Source: Aricia agestis
Lineage: Eukaryota; Arthropoda; Insecta; Lepidoptera; Lycaenidae
Assembly (NCBI RefSeq): GCF_905147365.1
Contig: NC_056415.1
Location: 10,372,001-10,436,000, forward strand
Reading direction: 5' to 3'
DNA: 64,000 bases
Under the pieces are notes generated by a model. It saw nothing but the letters and a program-made list of their open reading frames with translations. It was not told the DNA's origin and ran no database searches. Position 1 is the stretch's first letter, and every line of letters starts with the position of its first letter. The translations under genes and the position numbers were made by a program. Of the stretch, positions 62,278 to 64,000 are shown piece after piece.

Positions 62278-63121
62278 GTAAGTGAAATTAAATATTTATC
62301 ATACAGATACAGAGAGAACTAGCTATAAGTCTAAGTTCAAGTACCATGCACTACCTCACTGAATTATTGACTGTGTTTTATAGGCTTAACTATAAAGTTC
62401 TTCCCTCAATAAATGCGGCCGAAGAAATAACAGAAACTGATTCTGAAAGTGAGGGTGATAAGCAAAAAAAGAGATATAGAAAAGAAAAAATTGGCTTCCG
62501 AGACAGAAAGGTATGATTATAATATGCTTTTTAAGAAATCAAATAAAATATTTTTTTTTTATATTCATCTTTCCTGAAAATGCTTGTGTTTATTTACAAT
62601 ATTATACTTTATGATAAGTAAAACAAGGGATACAAAGTACAATAAAAAACCTAAATATAAACTTTATTTTGTACTTTGTCGTTTGTACTTAGTTTTAAGT
62701 TTCTGTGAATGTGTGCCTACATATTGTATATTTTACATTAAGTTATAATATATTACCTCCACACTGGTAGGTAAAAAATAAAAATGTAATATAAGTATTT
62801 TTTACATTTTTTAAATTAAACTATTTTTTTATATTTGATAGAAAGTATCTGTTTAGGAGTATGGAAGTACAAAAAGAAACTCCAATATTATTTCAATAAA
62901 TCTGAATGCAACTTACAGCTTTTGATTATATATTTTTTACTTATTATATTTTTTACTTCAGATTATTGAATATGAAAATCGTATGAGAGCATACTCGACA
63001 CCAGATAAGATCTTTAGGTATTTTGCAACAATAAAAATAACATTTGGGGAGAATACAGAAGTTTATATGACACCAGATGATTTCTTGAGAGCTATCACTC
63101 CCAATATGAAACAACCTGATG
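62045..63121 (+). CDS. MICU1: calcium uptake protein 1, mitochondrial (5' exons, continues past window)
   Basis: MICU1 is the EF-hand gatekeeper of the mitochondrial calcium uniporter, in the intermembrane space. Exons: 62045-62277 (ATG, GTAAGT donor), 62384-62510 (acceptor TTTTATAG, donor GTATGA), 62962-63121 (acceptor TACTTCAG, donor GTATTT); phases 2, 0 and 1 close. The 173 codons give an Arg/Lys-rich presequence, a hydrophobic segment (FLYSVFFGTTLF, about residues 62-73), an acidic linker (ETDSESEGD), the polybasic patch KKRYRKEK that precedes GFRDRK, and the conserved IIEYENRMRAYSTPDKIFRY, EVYMTPDDFLRAITPNMKQP. Human MICU1 has the same order. The EF-hand exons are not in the window. MICU2/3 are less likely because of the GFRDRK...EYENR block. 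Confidence 0.9.
62384..62510 (+). CDS. MICU1: MICU1 exon 2
   Basis: Completes Trp78, then LNYKVLPSINAAEEITETDS through KKRYRKEKIGFRDRK. Confidence 0.85.
62962..63121 (+). CDS. MICU1: MICU1 exon 3
   Basis: IIEYENRMRAYSTPDKIFRY then FATIKITFGENTEVYMTPDD, ending KQPD plus one base. The expected next residues (GLGLDQ-like) are not within the window. Confidence 0.9.
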
Positions 63122-63590
63122 GTATTTTATGTTTTATTTTAATTTCATTTTACTATTTCGACGGGTGCAAAGTAAAAAAAGTCATCTGCAATTTTGAGTT
63201 TTTCGTTTTTTTGTAGAAACTAGCTTAAAATATCATGTTCTACAACATACCAAAAACAAAAATTCAAATATCACCTTATTTTTGGTACTTTTGTCACGTA
63301 AAAGAAGACATCTACTCTTGTTTTGTGAAATTGCACGATGTAGATGCGGATAACTACCGCTGGTCGTCTATACGCGGGACGCGCGGGGGTCATGTTATGC
63401 GGCATAAGCGGCTATCTGCCATATAGCTTTTTCTACGTTGCGATTGTGATTTAGATGTCTCAATTTACTTTTGCAAATTAGTATTGTTTATTATGTTTAT
63501 GAGTACCTATTTATGTTAATTCTTATTGTTAGCTATATTAATTGACTTCTAATTTGTTACTGTTATTTTTTACTGTTTTTTCATGTTCAG
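63122..63590. other. MICU1 intron sequence
   Basis: AT-rich; short frames at 62983-63216 (read-through of exon 3) and 63235-63426 have no support. Confidence 0.4.
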
Positions 63591-63747
63591 AAAGTCCAAA
63601 ACGACTTTTTAAAGAAGTTGAAAGTTTCCAGAACATAAGTGATAGATTTATCGAGCAAAATACTGTGTTGCCCGATGAAATTATTGAACATCTTATAGAA
63701 AACCTTGATGTGTCACCGATGAAGACAAATGAATATAAGTTAACTTT
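63591..63747 (+). CDS. candidate exon of unknown status
   Basis: After TTTTTCATGTTCAG, an open frame joins in phase to MICU1 exon 3: ...KQPD-ESPKRLFKEVESFQNIS and then 27 codons of acidic, helical-looking sequence (IIEHLIENLDVSP). A GTAAGA donor follows at 63748; if it is not used, the frame stops at TAA 63749-63751. I do not recognise it in MICU1 of other animals. It could be an alternative exon, a truncating terminal exon, or chance. Confidence 0.35.
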
Positions 63748-64000
63748 GTAAGATAAGTCCCCATGATCTGAATACTCTAGGCCAGTCACACCAGTTCACT
63801 CTCAGTCTGAAATATAAAATGATTTTGAAAATTTGTCGATCTCAGCAAATTAACAAATACGCCAACACCCTCAGAATACAGTTCATCACTTCAAGTCCGC
63901 CGCGTCCATTATCAGTATTAGATCAAAATATTATATATTCTTTTTTATTAAACAGATACTTTGATCTCATATAATCTATGACCTGCTTGAGTTTATTAAC
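63748..64000. other. window end, nothing recognised
   Basis: No exon or repeat seen. Confidence 0.4.

Overview
The window looks like nuclear DNA from a lepidopteran insect (moth or butterfly). It is AT-rich and intron-rich, and its short interspersed repeats (a tRNA-headed SINE, Helitron-like units with the 'GCGAGCGAAGCCGC' end, many TTA/TAA-flanked and 8-bp-TSD MITEs) are of the kind I associate with Lepidoptera. The placement is from pattern memory, not from a search.

Only two protein-coding host genes can be supported, and both are mitochondrial. The first is 2-oxoglutarate dehydrogenase E1 (OGDH) on the minus strand. Its start codon is at 59560 and its stop at 27357. I rebuilt 21 coding positions from splice sites, and every junction phase closes, giving 1022 aa against 1023 aa for human OGDH. 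Position 5 of the mRNA is a cluster of three mutually exclusive exons (49170-49287, 48182-48314, 46818-46920). They replace the segment that is alternatively spliced in mammalian OGDH and linked there to calcium control. The second gene, on the plus strand from 62045, is the 5' part of MICU1, the calcium gatekeeper of the mitochondrial uniporter. It runs off the window's right end. The two genes are head to head with about 2.5 kb between their start codons.

1-27 kb has no recognisable host protein gene. It opens with the 3' half of a non-LTR retroelement (reverse transcriptase plus restriction-like endonuclease) carrying one in-frame stop. After that come MITEs, a decayed PIF/Harbinger element, Helitron-like dimers and several dispersed repeat families. 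The exception is 5385-5520, a dense array of heat-shock elements followed by a TATA-like box and an initiator, with no protein ORF downstream. This is a candidate heat-shock non-coding RNA promoter.

27-60 kb is OGDH. Its introns are full of transposon remnants: two hAT elements and one 209-bp hAT-type MITE with exact or near-exact 8-bp target duplications (a second 209-bp copy lies nested in another element), a TTAA-flanked piggyBac-like element, an 806-bp long inverted repeat and a tRNA-derived SINE. One 209-bp MITE begins 10 bp upstream of a splice acceptor.

60-64 kb holds the divergent promoter region, eroded RTE-type retroelement ends, a 0.5-kb terminal-inverted-repeat element, MICU1 exons 1-3 and an unassigned candidate exon at 63591-63747.
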